Positions 1 through 8,292 of a stretch of DNA of 64,000 bases are shown piece after piece. Below the pieces are notes generated by a model. That model was given only the letters and a program-made list of their open reading frames with translations, did not search any database and was not told the origin of the DNA. The stretch comes from an uncultured Pseudothermotoga sp. (lineage in GTDB: Bacteria; Thermotogota; Thermotogae; Thermotogales; DSM-5069). Each line of letters begins with the position of its first letter. Within the stretch, counting starts at the first letter, position 1. Both the position numbers and the translations under genes were made by a program. The stretch lies in contig CALKJI010000009.1 of NCBI GenBank assembly GCA_937995655.1, positions 118,747 through 182,746 of the forward strand, given 5' to 3'.

Positions 1-183
1 ACAATTCCCTCGGGCAGATCTCTTTCCATAGATGGAACAGGAGTTAATGGAATTATTACTTATGTTGGTCAGAATGATTTCTATCTAAAGGTTGACGGGA
101 CTGGCGGAAAGATCACACTGAGAAATCGATCAAAGGCAGATATTCGCATTGATAGCTCTGGTGTCAAAATAGTGAGAGAGTGA
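1..183 (+). CDS. 3' end of an unidentified protein (partial)
   Basis: An open frame runs from the first base to a TGA at 181-183 and encodes the last 60 residues of a protein that starts outside the window. The residues alternate hydrophobic and polar with many Gly, Asp and Thr (for example YVGQNDFYLKVDGTGGKITL), which suggests a beta-rich C-terminal domain like those of DUF4097-type proteins; that comparison is tentative. It ends just before the GntR-type regulator begins, so it probably belongs to the same transcription unit as the regulator and ABC genes downstream. Confidence 0.55.
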   Translation, partial: TIPSGRSLSIDGTGVNGIITYVGQNDFYLKVDGTGGKITLRNRSKADIRIDSSGVKIVRE

Positions 184-188
184 TCCGA

Positions 189-551
189 ATGCTCAGGAGA
201 GTAGATAAACACAGCGGTATTCCTGCCTATCTTCAGATCATGAATCAAATCAAATCAGAAATATTACTGGGCAACCTCAAAGCCGAATCACGATTACCAC
301 CCGTGAGGGAACTTGAAATCATCTTCGATGTCAATGTGAATACCATTCTCAAGGCACTCGACAAATTGAAGAGCGAGGGGGTTTTGATGTCAGAGCAAGG
401 TATCGGATATTTTGTCGCTAGGAATATTTCAGTTGATCCACAGATCACACAAGAAATAAGAAGGCTGGTGGGTGATCTGAAATCAAAAGGACTCGATCTG
501 TATACTTCGTTGTTATTAATCGAGGAGGTGTGGAAAAATGAAAAACTTTGA
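189..551 (+). CDS. GntR-family transcriptional regulator, YtrA type
   Basis: A short (120 aa) winged-helix DNA-binding protein. The N-terminal sequence with SGIPAYLQIMNQIKSEI followed by LPPVRELE and VNVNTILKALDKLKSEG matches the GntR helix-turn-helix (about residues 10-75). The C-terminal part is only about 40 residues, too short for a normal effector domain, as in the YtrA subfamily. These usually repress the ABC transporter operon they sit in, which fits the permease and ATPase that follow. ATG at 189 is preferred over GTG at 180 because family members begin shortly before the SG-P-YLQI motif. The gene overlaps the next one by 14 bases, so translation is probably coupled. Confidence 0.85.
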   Translation: MLRRVDKHSGIPAYLQIMNQIKSEILLGNLKAESRLPPVRELEIIFDVNVNTILKALDKLKSEGVLMSEQGIGYFVARNISVDPQITQEIRRLVGDLKSKGLDLYTSLLLIEEVWKNEKL

Positions 552-1110
552 TGTGTATGTAAGAAAGCAATTGCTTGAAAAGTATTCAAGTATGGTTTTC
601 TTTCTTGTCGTAATGCTCTTTCCAACCTTCGGGACAAAGGCATTTGGAGTTTTCTTCATAACACTCTTTTCGCTTGCATCTGACATAAGACACAGAAGGC
701 TAGATTTGATGACCTTTCTTCCCTTGACTAGAAGACAGTTATTCTGGATGGAATATCTATTTCTCTTATCATTAATCTCAGTGACATTCTTTGTTGGGTT
801 ACCTTTTGCCGATCGATCGATAGATTCTTGGTTGATGCTTTTAAAGTCAGTCGTCTTTTTGTCCTGTTATTTTGGAGTAGTAATATCTTCCGTAAGCGTT
901 GGATTTGATCCCTATGGTGCGGCTTTTTTGTTCTTGTTGATCGACCTAGTACTGGGAGGTATTGGGTCAAGTCGCCTTGGTCCAACATTTAATCCTTACA
1001 AATTAGTAAGTCCCATATATCAAGCAAACATTCTAGCTTCATTCATTTTCGCTGCTGTTTTGGTTTACGTGGCATACAAGTTTTTTACAAAAAGAGGTGG
1101 TGAAAGATGA
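538..1110 (+). CDS. Membrane protein, probable ABC transporter permease subunit
   Basis: This 190-residue protein is very hydrophobic, with about five predicted membrane segments (for example residues 18-45, 76-90, 100-120, 125-145 and 165-185). A good ribosome site (GAGGAGGTG) precedes the ATG. It lies between a YtrA-type regulator and an ABC ATPase, with overlaps on both sides (14 and 4 bases), so it is very likely the membrane half of an ABC exporter. I do not recognise a specific family. Small permeases of YtrA-controlled operons often serve in antibiotic or envelope-stress export, but the substrate here is unknown. Confidence 0.65.
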   Translation: MKNFDVYVRKQLLEKYSSMVFFLVVMLFPTFGTKAFGVFFITLFSLASDIRHRRLDLMTFLPLTRRQLFWMEYLFLLSLISVTFFVGLPFADRSIDSWLMLLKSVVFLSCYFGVVISSVSVGFDPYGAAFLFLLIDLVLGGIGSSRLGPTFNPYKLVSPIYQANILASFIFAAVLVYVAYKFFTKRGGER

Positions 1111-1931
1111 TTCGTGTAGAGCATCTCAGAAAACAATTGGGTAGCAAACAAGTATTGAGTGACATTTCCTTCACAGTAGAGGATGGAACTGTATTTGCAT
1201 TGGTAGGTCCAAATGGAGCAGGCAAGACGACAACGATAAGATGTTTAACTGGTGCTCTAAGAGCTGATGGAGGTCTAGTAGAACTCTTTGGTGAGAAATG
1301 TGATAGTACGAACGAGCTCAAAATAAAGGAAAGAATAGCTGTTGTTCCTGAGGAAAGATCTGTTTTTCGAAATTTCACAGCAACAGACTACCTACAACTA
1401 TGGTCCAGACTCTATCCAAAATGGGATGAAAGGACATTTTCAAATTTCATCGCAAGATATGGTTTTGACCTGTCTCAAAGGGTTGAATCATATTCGATTG
1501 GGATGAAAACCATTTTCCTTATCGGCCTTTGTGTGGCAAGCCAAGCAGAACTGTTGGTACTTGACGAACCTACCCAGCATCTAGACCCCACAATAAGGCT
1601 AGAGATAATGGATGTATTGAAAGAATCTGCCAATTCAGGTAAGACAATATTCATCTCTTCACACGAGATATTCGAAATAGAAGAATATGCCACACATTTT
1701 GGAATAGTAAAGGAAGGGAGAATGATTTACTCAGACTCCATAGACAACGCCAAGGAAAATCACAGAGTAATCGATACAGGAGGAAACCTGGACGCCTCCG
1801 ATGTGATAGGCTTGGTTGGTTCAAGTGTCCTTGTAAAAACTAAAGCTGAAGTGGGGAGGTTTCCAAAACTGAATGAAATTGTCGTAGGATATCTCACAGG
1901 CCATCGTGAAAGATCTATATCATTAAAATGA
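1107..1931 (+). CDS. ABC transporter ATP-binding protein
   Basis: Nucleotide-binding subunit (274 aa) of the transporter whose membrane partner is the preceding gene. Walker A is GPNGAGKTT (about residues 33-41) and Walker B is LLVLDEPTQHLDP (about 149-161), with the switch histidine in FISSHE. The signature motif is degenerate: the usual LSGGQ region reads YSIGMKTI. The C-terminal 60 residues diverge, as in DrrA/YtrB-type ATPases. The start overlaps the permease stop by 4 bases (ATGA). A strong hairpin covers the stop codon. Confidence 0.88.
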   Translation: MIRVEHLRKQLGSKQVLSDISFTVEDGTVFALVGPNGAGKTTTIRCLTGALRADGGLVELFGEKCDSTNELKIKERIAVVPEERSVFRNFTATDYLQLWSRLYPKWDERTFSNFIARYGFDLSQRVESYSIGMKTIFLIGLCVASQAELLVLDEPTQHLDPTIRLEIMDVLKESANSGKTIFISSHEIFEIEEYATHFGIVKEGRMIYSDSIDNAKENHRVIDTGGNLDASDVIGLVGSSVLVKTKAEVGRFPKLNEIVVGYLTGHRERSISLK

Positions 1932-1954
1932 AAGCGGGTGAACCCGCTTTCATT
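1927..1954. terminator. Bidirectional terminator hairpin between convergent genes
   Basis: A perfect inverted repeat with 13-base arms (left arm AATGAAAGCGGGT, right arm ACCCGCTTTCATT) separated by GA. It spans the stop codons of the ABC ATPase (plus) and the purine permease (minus). There is no long T tract on either side, so termination efficiency is uncertain, but position and symmetry suit a shared terminator. Confidence 0.7.
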
Positions 1955-3284
1955 CTCTCAAAAATATCAAATAAATGATAAACAAAAGGGCAAGAATCCA
2001 TGTTAACCAATGTACTTGCCTTGTTTTTTTGCTGAAAAGTTTAACGATGGGATAGGTGATGATCCCCAAGGCTATACCGTTGGCGATGGAATAGGTCAAA
2101 GGCATCATGAGCAAGGTTATGAAAGCTGGTACTGCTTCGCTGATGTCATCCCAGTTGATTTTCTTGAGCGTGTTAATCATGAGAACACCAACAAAAACTA
2201 ATGCTGGTGCAGTTGCAGCTGATGGTACGGTTAAAGCAAGGGGAGAAAAGAAAAGCATAAGGAGCATTAAGATAGCAACTACAACGGCCGTTAGACCTGT
2301 CCTACCTCCTTCAGCTATACCTGCGCTGCTTTCTATATACGTTGTAACTGTAGAAGTACCAAAAGCGGCGCCAACAGAGGTCCCAACGGCATCGGCAAGG
2401 TATGCCCTCGATGCCCTTGGTAAATCACCATTCTTCATAAAGCCCGCTGATTCTGCCAATCCCGTTAGCGTTCCGAGCGTATCAAAAAAGTCTACGAAGA
2501 AAAATGTAAAAACAACCATCCAGAATGTCGCCGTACCCAAAGCTTGAAGGTTGAAATCCATTTTCATGAATGTGGGCGCAATGGATGGGACTTTACCGAT
2601 TATACCCTGATAATTCGTGACACCAAAGATAGGCAAGGCACCTATTAAAGTACTTACAAGTATGCCAATCATTATTGCCCCTGGTACTTTGAGAGCGAAA
2701 AGTATGGCTATGATGAAGAAACCTATTATTGCAACTATTACGTTCGGATCGCTAAGGTGACCCAAACTCACAAAGGTTGCAGGATCAGCCACAACAATCC
2801 CTGCTCCTTTCAAACCTATGAAGGCTATGAACAACCCTATGCCTGCACCCGTTGCTAACTTTACTGAATCTGGTATAGCCTTCACGACGAAGCCACGGGC
2901 ACCCGTTACCGTCAAGAGTATGAATATGAGACCTTCCACAAAGACCGCAGCAAGAGCTACTCTCCAATCAATACCCATCTTCAAGCACACAGTGAAGGCA
3001 AAGTATGCATTCAATCCCATACCTGGTGCAAGAGCGAACGGGTAGTTCGCGAACAATCCCATGATCAATGTTGCTGTCACGGATCCAAAAATCGTTGCCA
3101 CCATGAAAGCCCCGAAGAATTGCGTGTAAAGAGTGCTGCCAGGCGTAGCACCGGGAATAACATTGATGAGAATAGAAGGATTGACAAAGACAATGTAAGC
3201 CATGGTGAGAAAGGTTGTGATCCCTGCAACTACTTCTCGACGTACAGTTGTGCCGTTCTCTTTCAGACGAAAGAGTTTTTCCAC
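1950..3284 (-). CDS. AzgA-type purine (adenine/guanine/hypoxanthine) permease, NCS2 family
   Basis: Inner-membrane nucleobase transporter of 444 aa with the repeated membrane segments of the AzgA branch of NCS2. Supporting motifs include REVVAGITTFLTMAYI near the N-terminus, NPSIL, APGMGLNAYFAF, GIGLFIAFIGL, FFVDFFDTLGTL, SSAGIAEGGRTGL and a late TYSIANGIALGI. The frame stays open 33 codons upstream, but GTG at 3284 is chosen because GGGAGGGAGAAAT precedes it and family members begin near MEKLFRLKE. The frame upstream of it is an unlikely hydrophobic extension. I looked for a purine riboswitch in front of the gene and did not see one. Confidence 0.92.
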   Translation of the reverse strand: MEKLFRLKENGTTVRREVVAGITTFLTMAYIVFVNPSILINVIPGATPGSTLYTQFFGAFMVATIFGSVTATLIMGLFANYPFALAPGMGLNAYFAFTVCLKMGIDWRVALAAVFVEGLIFILLTVTGARGFVVKAIPDSVKLATGAGIGLFIAFIGLKGAGIVVADPATFVSLGHLSDPNVIVAIIGFFIIAILFALKVPGAIMIGILVSTLIGALPIFGVTNYQGIIGKVPSIAPTFMKMDFNLQALGTATFWMVVFTFFFVDFFDTLGTLTGLAESAGFMKNGDLPRASRAYLADAVGTSVGAAFGTSTVTTYIESSAGIAEGGRTGLTAVVVAILMLLMLFFSPLALTVPSAATAPALVFVGVLMINTLKKINWDDISEAVPAFITLLMMPLTYSIANGIALGIITYPIVKLFSKKTRQVHWLTWILALLFIIYLIFLRE

Positions 3285-3395
3285 ATTTCTCCCTCCCACG
3301 AAGAAATTTAAAAACACAGAAAAAATATTACACGAGAAACATTTAAATGATCTATATTTTGTATGAAACAATTCTTTGAACAAAAGACTATCGAT

Positions 3396-3914
3396 TTATA
3401 ACTGAAGATTGTCTGGATTTATGAAAAGATCGATCCATGGCTTTGTGAAAGAGAATCTTATGTAGAACACTATCGATAGAATATACAGGACAGTGACAGC
3501 GATCTTTATTCCCTTGGTCAATGAAACTCTCTGTATATTCTTCTCCAAGGAACAACCGATAATCGCTGAAATGAAGGTGACTGCAAATGCCCAAATCAAT
3601 TCAACAGCAACAGATTGGATGTGTCCAACCAGAGCCGGTGCCATATACCATACAATGACGATGAACCAAGGTACAAGTATGGCTGAAAGGACCCGTGGTT
3701 GCCAGAAATTCCCTTGTTGAACCTTTTTTCTTCCCAGAAGGTACTCGATTACATTAACAATTGAATAGGACCAAAATCCCATCTTGAGATGTTCGAAAAC
3801 AGATTCGTCTACTCCACAGAATGGTATCAACAAAGGCCATCTCAGCACTTCGTAGGCGAAATGGAGAACGGAAAAAACTATCAAATAAAGTGTAGCCTTC
3901 AACAACACCCTCAC
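3396..3914 (-). CDS. Small integral membrane protein, DUF6512-like
   Basis: A 172-residue protein with about five membrane segments. The early motif FGVLHFAYE-like (SVLHFAYEVLRWP) and VDESVFEHLKMGFW resemble a small uncharacterised membrane family in Firmicutes and Thermotogae annotated DUF6512; no biochemical role is established to my knowledge. GTG at 3914 is preferred to ATG at 3929 because the ATGGAGGTG at the upstream codon makes a good ribosome site at the right distance. It lies upstream of the purine permease on the same strand, separated by 111 bases, so co-transcription is possible. Confidence 0.6.
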   Translation of the reverse strand: MRVLLKATLYLIVFSVLHFAYEVLRWPLLIPFCGVDESVFEHLKMGFWSYSIVNVIEYLLGRKKVQQGNFWQPRVLSAILVPWFIVIVWYMAPALVGHIQSVAVELIWAFAVTFISAIIGCSLEKNIQRVSLTKGIKIAVTVLYILSIVFYIRFSFTKPWIDLFINPDNLQL

Positions 3915-3970
3915 ACCATACACCTCCATCTAGATTTTGCATCATTTATAGTTCATCAATCTGAGTTAAT

Positions 3971-4001
3971 TTGACATCAACAACCGTTCAAATGGTATAA
4001 T
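3971..4001 (+). promoter_or_regulatory. Sigma-A-type promoter for the first binding-protein gene
   Basis: TTGACA at 3971-3976 and TATAAT at 3996-4001 are both perfect matches to consensus. The 19-base spacer is a little long. Transcription would start near 4008 and give a short leader before the GGGGGTG ribosome site. Confidence 0.75.
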
Positions 4002-4033
4002 CATAACCAAGATCATACAAGGGGGTGCACAGC

Positions 4034-5572
4034 ATGAAGAAATTCTGGGTGATTTTCTTGTTACTGAGTGTTGCTTTGTCTTTTGCTGCCAAGTATGGCG
4101 GGACTCTTAGGTTTGTCATGGGCGCCGATGCTGTCAGCTTGTTGCCGGCAAACCAAACTGATAACATCAGCGCCACTGTCTGCAGACATGTCTTTGAGGG
4201 TCTTGTTGAATTTGACGAAAAGCTCAACTTGACACCTGCTCTTGCCGAACGCTGGGAAGTCTCACAAGATGGCACGATCTATACTTTCTATCTGAGAAAA
4301 GGTGTCAAATTTCATGATGGTACGAACTTCAATGCTCATGCTGTTAAAAAATATTACGACTATGTGCTGAACAACAATTTGAGAAGGACTGGTTTGTTTA
4401 AAGGAATCATCAAAGTCGTTGAAGTATTGGACGAATATACGGTGAATTTTGTGTTGGAGAAGCCTTTTTCACCTTTCTTGTACAGGCTCGCCCATGAGGG
4501 CGCATTGATTGTTTCGCCAAAAGCCATCGATGAACTTGGTTCCGACCCAGGTAAATTGGGAAGAGCTCCTGTTGGAACCGGTCCATTCATGTTCAAAGAA
4601 TGGAAGATAGGTGAGAGGATAGAATTAATAAAGAATCCAAACTATTGGAGGCAGGGACAACCTTATCTGGATGGTATTGTCTTCACGATAATACCTGAAG
4701 ATGTAACTCGAGTAACGCAGTTGAGGGCTGGCGATGCCGATGTAATGTTCAACCCACCACCAGCATTGGTACCAACTTTGCAAAAAGACGACAAGTTAGC
4801 TGTAAGAATCGAGCCAAGTCTAAGGGTAATCTACATAGGTATGAATACCAGAAAGGCTCCACTCAACGACGTGCGAGTTAGGCAAGCCCTGAATTACGCC
4901 ATCGATAAGAGCAAACTTTGTTCTGCAATTATGAAAAATCTTGCTATCCCAGCTGATTCACCGCTTTCAAAATACACCGTTGGTTACGTATCAACAGGTG
5001 GTTATCCTTACGATCCACAAAAGGCTAAACAACTTTTGAAAGAAGCCGGCCAAGAAAATCTCAAGTTGGAACTTATCACTCCAAAGGGTAGATATCTGAA
5101 CGATTACGAAGTTGCCATCGCTGTTCAGGGTATGCTCAGAGAAATAGGAGTGACAGTTGATGTGAAGCCGATGGAGTGGGCGACGTACCTGAGCCGTCTC
5201 TCATCGACTAATCCAGAAGATTGGAATTATGAGTTGTTCCTGCTTGGATGGGCACCATCGACTGGGGAAGGGCACTGGGTACTTTATCCTTTGTTCCATT
5301 CCGATAACATTAAACCCAACGGAACGATGGACAACAACGCTATGTACTCTAATCCCACAGTGGATGATTTAATTAACAAGATCGGTTTTGAACTCGATAG
5401 AAACAAAATGATGCAGTATTATACAGAGGTACAAAAACTAATAGTTCAAGATGCCCCCTGGATTTTCTTGTACAATATGGCAAACGTTGTTGCCTTTAGA
5501 AAGGAACTCAAAGATGTCTGGGTGCTACCAACAGAGTTTGTGATTGTTAAATACGCCTGGTTTGACAGATGA
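4034..5572 (+). CDS. Family 5 extracellular solute-binding protein of a peptide/oligosaccharide ABC importer (copy 1)
   Basis: Exported ligand-binding protein of 512 aa, the usual size for DppA/OppA-like SBP_bac_5 proteins. Residues 1-18 form a signal peptide (MKKFWVIFLLLSVALSFA) without a lipobox cysteine, so it is probably free or held in the periplasm rather than lipid-anchored. The family pattern ALAERWEVSQDGTIYTFYLRKGVKFHDG is clear (about residues 62-90), as are VRQALNYAIDKSKL and AKQLLKEAG. In Thermotogae many members bind oligosaccharides, so the ligand cannot be set from sequence. ATG at 4034 follows GGGGGTG with good spacing. A close paralogue follows at 5771. Confidence 0.9.
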   Translation: MKKFWVIFLLLSVALSFAAKYGGTLRFVMGADAVSLLPANQTDNISATVCRHVFEGLVEFDEKLNLTPALAERWEVSQDGTIYTFYLRKGVKFHDGTNFNAHAVKKYYDYVLNNNLRRTGLFKGIIKVVEVLDEYTVNFVLEKPFSPFLYRLAHEGALIVSPKAIDELGSDPGKLGRAPVGTGPFMFKEWKIGERIELIKNPNYWRQGQPYLDGIVFTIIPEDVTRVTQLRAGDADVMFNPPPALVPTLQKDDKLAVRIEPSLRVIYIGMNTRKAPLNDVRVRQALNYAIDKSKLCSAIMKNLAIPADSPLSKYTVGYVSTGGYPYDPQKAKQLLKEAGQENLKLELITPKGRYLNDYEVAIAVQGMLREIGVTVDVKPMEWATYLSRLSSTNPEDWNYELFLLGWAPSTGEGHWVLYPLFHSDNIKPNGTMDNNAMYSNPTVDDLINKIGFELDRNKMMQYYTEVQKLIVQDAPWIFLYNMANVVAFRKELKDVWVLPTEFVIVKYAWFDR

Positions 5573-5578
5573 TGAACA

Positions 5579-5610
5579 AAGATGAGTGTGGCCCACGCCA
5601 CACTCATCTT
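5579..5610 (+). terminator. Terminator-like hairpin after binding protein 1
   Basis: Perfect 13-bp stem (AAGATGAGTGTGG at 5579-5591 with CCACACTCATCTT at 5598-5610) and a 6-base loop, just after the stop codon. The tail is only mildly T-rich. It would separate expression of the two binding-protein genes, the second of which has its own promoter. Confidence 0.7.
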
Positions 5611-5704
5611 CTAAACTTCCTGCATCATTTCTCTATTTATGCGACCATCAGATCATTTATGTTCAAATTGTTGTTTATTTTTTCTATACATATAGAAAAC
5701 CTCC

Positions 5705-5733
5705 TTGACATGGATTTCTTAGCATGATAGAAT
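5705..5733 (+). promoter_or_regulatory. Promoter for binding protein 2
   Basis: TTGACA (5705-5710), 17-base spacer, TAGAAT (5728-5733), and a TGA immediately upstream of the -10 that makes it an extended -10. The start point would be near 5740, about 15 bases before the strong AAAGGAGGTG ribosome site. Confidence 0.75.
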
Positions 5734-5770
5734 CTCATCCAAATATACCACACAAAGGAGGTGAAATCAG

Positions 5771-7324
5771 GTGAGAAAGGTTCTATCAGTTATTTTGCTT
5801 TTTCTTGTAGTTCTTCTTTTTGCAGCTAAGTACGGCGGGACACTGAGGTTCTTGATCGGAGTCGATGCAACAACACTGCTAGGGCCTAACATACCAGACT
5901 CAATAAGCAACATAATCGCAAGCCACATCTTAGAGGGTCTCATAGACGTCGACGAGAACCTAAAGATCATACCCTGTCTTGCCGAACGGTGGGAGATTCA
6001 AGAGAACGGGACCGCCTACGTGTTTTATTTAAGAAAGGGTGTTAAGTTCCACGATGGTGAAAACTTCAACGCCTACGCTGTTAAGAAACATTTTGATTAT
6101 GTTTTGAATTCCTCTCTGAGAAACGTCGGTATGTTCAAAGGTATTCTCAAAGAAGTTCAGGTTCTTGACGAATACACAGTCAAGCTCAAACTCTTCCAAC
6201 CCTATGCACCCATTATGTATCGCTTAGCGACTTCTTCCGCGGCATGGATTCTTTCACCAAGAGCCATCGAACAATACGGTAATGATCCGGCTACCTTTGG
6301 AAAAAATCCTGTTGGCACGGGGCCTTTCATTTTCAAAGAATGGAAGGTTGGTGAAAAAATTGAGCTGGTGAGAAATCCAAATTACTGGCAGCAGGGCTTA
6401 CCCTATTTGGACGGGATAGTATTTTCTGTTGTTTCTGAAGATGTTTCTCGAGTTACACAAGTTAGGGCAGGCGATGCAGATATCATGTACAATCCTCCAC
6501 CGGCTTTGATTTCGGCACTGGAGCAAGATTCACGCTTGACAGTGAAGACTATTCCAACGGTACGAGTCATCTACATAGGCATAAACGGTCGCTCAGCTCC
6601 CCTCAACGATGTGAGGGTCAGACAGGCACTCAACTATGCCATTGATAGGGAAAAACTGTGCAAAGTGATCATGCGAGGCATGGCTCGACCAGCTGATTCA
6701 CCTCTGTCGAGTATCACCTACGGTTACGTTTCAACGGGATTGTATCCTTACGATCCCCAAAAGGCTAAACAGCTTTTGAAGGAAGCTGGATACACCAATG
6801 GACTGAAACTTGAATTGATCACTCCAAAAGGGAGATACTTGAACGACTATGAAACGGCTGTAGCGTTGCAGGGAATGTTCAAAGAAGTGGGAATCATCCT
6901 CGATGTCAAGCCTATGGAGTGGGGTACCTACGTAGCAAAAATACTTTCTAACAAACCAGAAGACTGGGATTATCAATTGTTCCTGCTAGGTTGGGCGCCG
7001 GGAACTGCCGAGGGTCACTGGGTCTTGTTCCCACTCTTTCACTCTATGAATCAGATGAGTAGTGCACAAGGCACTGCAAAGTACAATAACTTTTTCTACA
7101 GTAATCCGAAGGTCGATGAACTTATAGACAAGATAGGAATAGAACTTGATGAAAAACGTTTGATGGAATACTACGCCCAAGCGCAAAAAACCATACTCCA
7201 AGATGCTCCTGCCATATTCCTGTATGAAATGAAGATTGCTACAGTCATGCGAAAAGAAATTAAGGATCTGAAAATCTATCCTACCGAGCGTTTTAACATG
7301 ACTCATACTTGGATTGACAGATAA
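5771..7324 (+). CDS. Family 5 extracellular solute-binding protein (copy 2)
   Basis: A 517-residue paralogue of the preceding binding protein, colinear along its whole length and with many identical blocks (for example YGGTLRF, LAERWEI, KGVKFHDGENFNA, DSPLS, YDPQKAKQLLKEAG). It has a non-lipoprotein signal peptide (residues 1-19, VLSVILLFLVVLLFA). The start is GTG at 5771, seven bases after AAAGGAGGTG. Differences cluster in a few loops, for example around the AEGHWVLFPLFHS segment and the C-terminal third, so ligand range may differ from copy 1. It precedes the only permease and ATPase genes nearby, so both proteins probably feed one transporter. Confidence 0.9.
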   Translation: MRKVLSVILLFLVVLLFAAKYGGTLRFLIGVDATTLLGPNIPDSISNIIASHILEGLIDVDENLKIIPCLAERWEIQENGTAYVFYLRKGVKFHDGENFNAYAVKKHFDYVLNSSLRNVGMFKGILKEVQVLDEYTVKLKLFQPYAPIMYRLATSSAAWILSPRAIEQYGNDPATFGKNPVGTGPFIFKEWKVGEKIELVRNPNYWQQGLPYLDGIVFSVVSEDVSRVTQVRAGDADIMYNPPPALISALEQDSRLTVKTIPTVRVIYIGINGRSAPLNDVRVRQALNYAIDREKLCKVIMRGMARPADSPLSSITYGYVSTGLYPYDPQKAKQLLKEAGYTNGLKLELITPKGRYLNDYETAVALQGMFKEVGIILDVKPMEWGTYVAKILSNKPEDWDYQLFLLGWAPGTAEGHWVLFPLFHSMNQMSSAQGTAKYNNFFYSNPKVDELIDKIGIELDEKRLMEYYAQAQKTILQDAPAIFLYEMKIATVMRKEIKDLKIYPTERFNMTHTWIDR

Positions 7325-7330
7325 GTTTTA

Positions 7331-7352
7331 TGGGGTGTGTCGACACACCCCA
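7331..7352 (+). terminator. Palindromic hairpin between binding protein and permease
   Basis: A perfect 22-base palindrome (TGGGGTGTGT joined to its complement) seven bases after the binding-protein stop codon. It has no T tract. In ABC operons such a hairpin usually lowers expression of membrane components relative to the binding protein or stabilises the upstream mRNA; that role is inferred here. Confidence 0.6.
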
Positions 7353-7372
7353 TAGTTTGTGGGGTGTTGTGG

Positions 7373-8290
7373 GTGATCAAATTCATTTCAAGAAGATTAT
7401 TGCTTCTGATACCAGTTATAATTGGGGTCTCGATCATATCTTTTTCAATAATGCATTTAATACCAGGTGATCCAGCCAGAATTATAGCTGGAGAAGGTGC
7501 AACAAAAGAAGACGTGGAGGCAATACGTGATAAATATGGCTTGAATAAACCTTTGGTTGAACAATACTTTAGATTCATGAAGGGAATCGTTACAAACGAT
7601 CTAAGATCCATTAAAACTGAAAGACCTATTTTGAAGGAAATCTCGCCAAGGTTCCTTAATACTGTTCAACTTGCGATGGTCAGTATACTCATATCTTCCA
7701 TGATAGGCATTTCACTTGGCATAGTTTCGGCAGTGAGGAGAAACACATGGGTCGACAGTTTTGCCATGTTTTTCTCACTGATAGGTGTTTCTATGCCCAT
7801 ATTTTGGCTGGGCATTCTACTGATCATCATCTTTGCAGTTACGCTCGGCTGGTTACCTTCTGGTGGAAAGGGTGGAATTGAGCACATAATTTTGCCTGCC
7901 ATAACACTTGGTCTTGCAACATCAGCCATCATAGCAAGAATGACGCGGGCAAGTATGCTTGAAATACTCAACCAAGACTATGTGAGAACAGCCAAAGCCT
8001 TTGGATTATCGAAAAGAAAGATTGTCTACAAATACGTGCTTAGAAATGCTCTCATACCCATCATAACAGTTATTGGATTACAATTCGGTTATCTATTGGG
8101 TGGTGCGGTACTGACCGAGAGTGTTTTTGGATGGCCAGGACTAGGTAGATATGTTGTAGATTCTATTTTCAATCGTGATTACATAGCTGTGCAAGTGGGA
8201 ATAATGGTTATAGCAATCTCTTTCGTTTTAGTAAATCTTTGTGTAGATATTCTTTACGCATTGGTTGATCCAAGACTAAGGCGGGGTTAA
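7373..8290 (+). CDS. ABC importer permease, DppB/OppB family
   Basis: Inner-membrane subunit of the binding-protein-dependent importer, 305 aa with six expected membrane segments. Family hallmarks are the N-terminal RRLLLLIPVIIGVSIISF, MHLIPGDPA, RNTWVDS and the ATPase-contact loop with RMTRASMLEILNQDYVRTAKAFGL (about residues 190-215). The frame is open further upstream through the hairpin, but GTG at 7373 is chosen because GGGGTG lies six bases before it and family members begin with this first membrane helix. It is followed after two bases by the second permease. Confidence 0.92.
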   Translation: MIKFISRRLLLLIPVIIGVSIISFSIMHLIPGDPARIIAGEGATKEDVEAIRDKYGLNKPLVEQYFRFMKGIVTNDLRSIKTERPILKEISPRFLNTVQLAMVSILISSMIGISLGIVSAVRRNTWVDSFAMFFSLIGVSMPIFWLGILLIIIFAVTLGWLPSGGKGGIEHIILPAITLGLATSAIIARMTRASMLEILNQDYVRTAKAFGLSKRKIVYKYVLRNALIPIITVIGLQFGYLLGGAVLTESVFGWPGLGRYVVDSIFNRDYIAVQVGIMVIAISFVLVNLCVDILYALVDPRLRRG

Positions 8291-8292
8291 AT

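Noticed and set aside
2107..2547. Plus-strand open frame of 146 codons inside the purine permease
   Set aside because: Shadow of the minus-strand gene; low-complexity Ala/Lys/Thr translation and no ribosome site.
3285..3400. Purine riboswitch ahead of the AzgA-type permease
   Set aside because: I looked for the conserved J1-2, J2-3 and loop elements on the minus strand and saw none.
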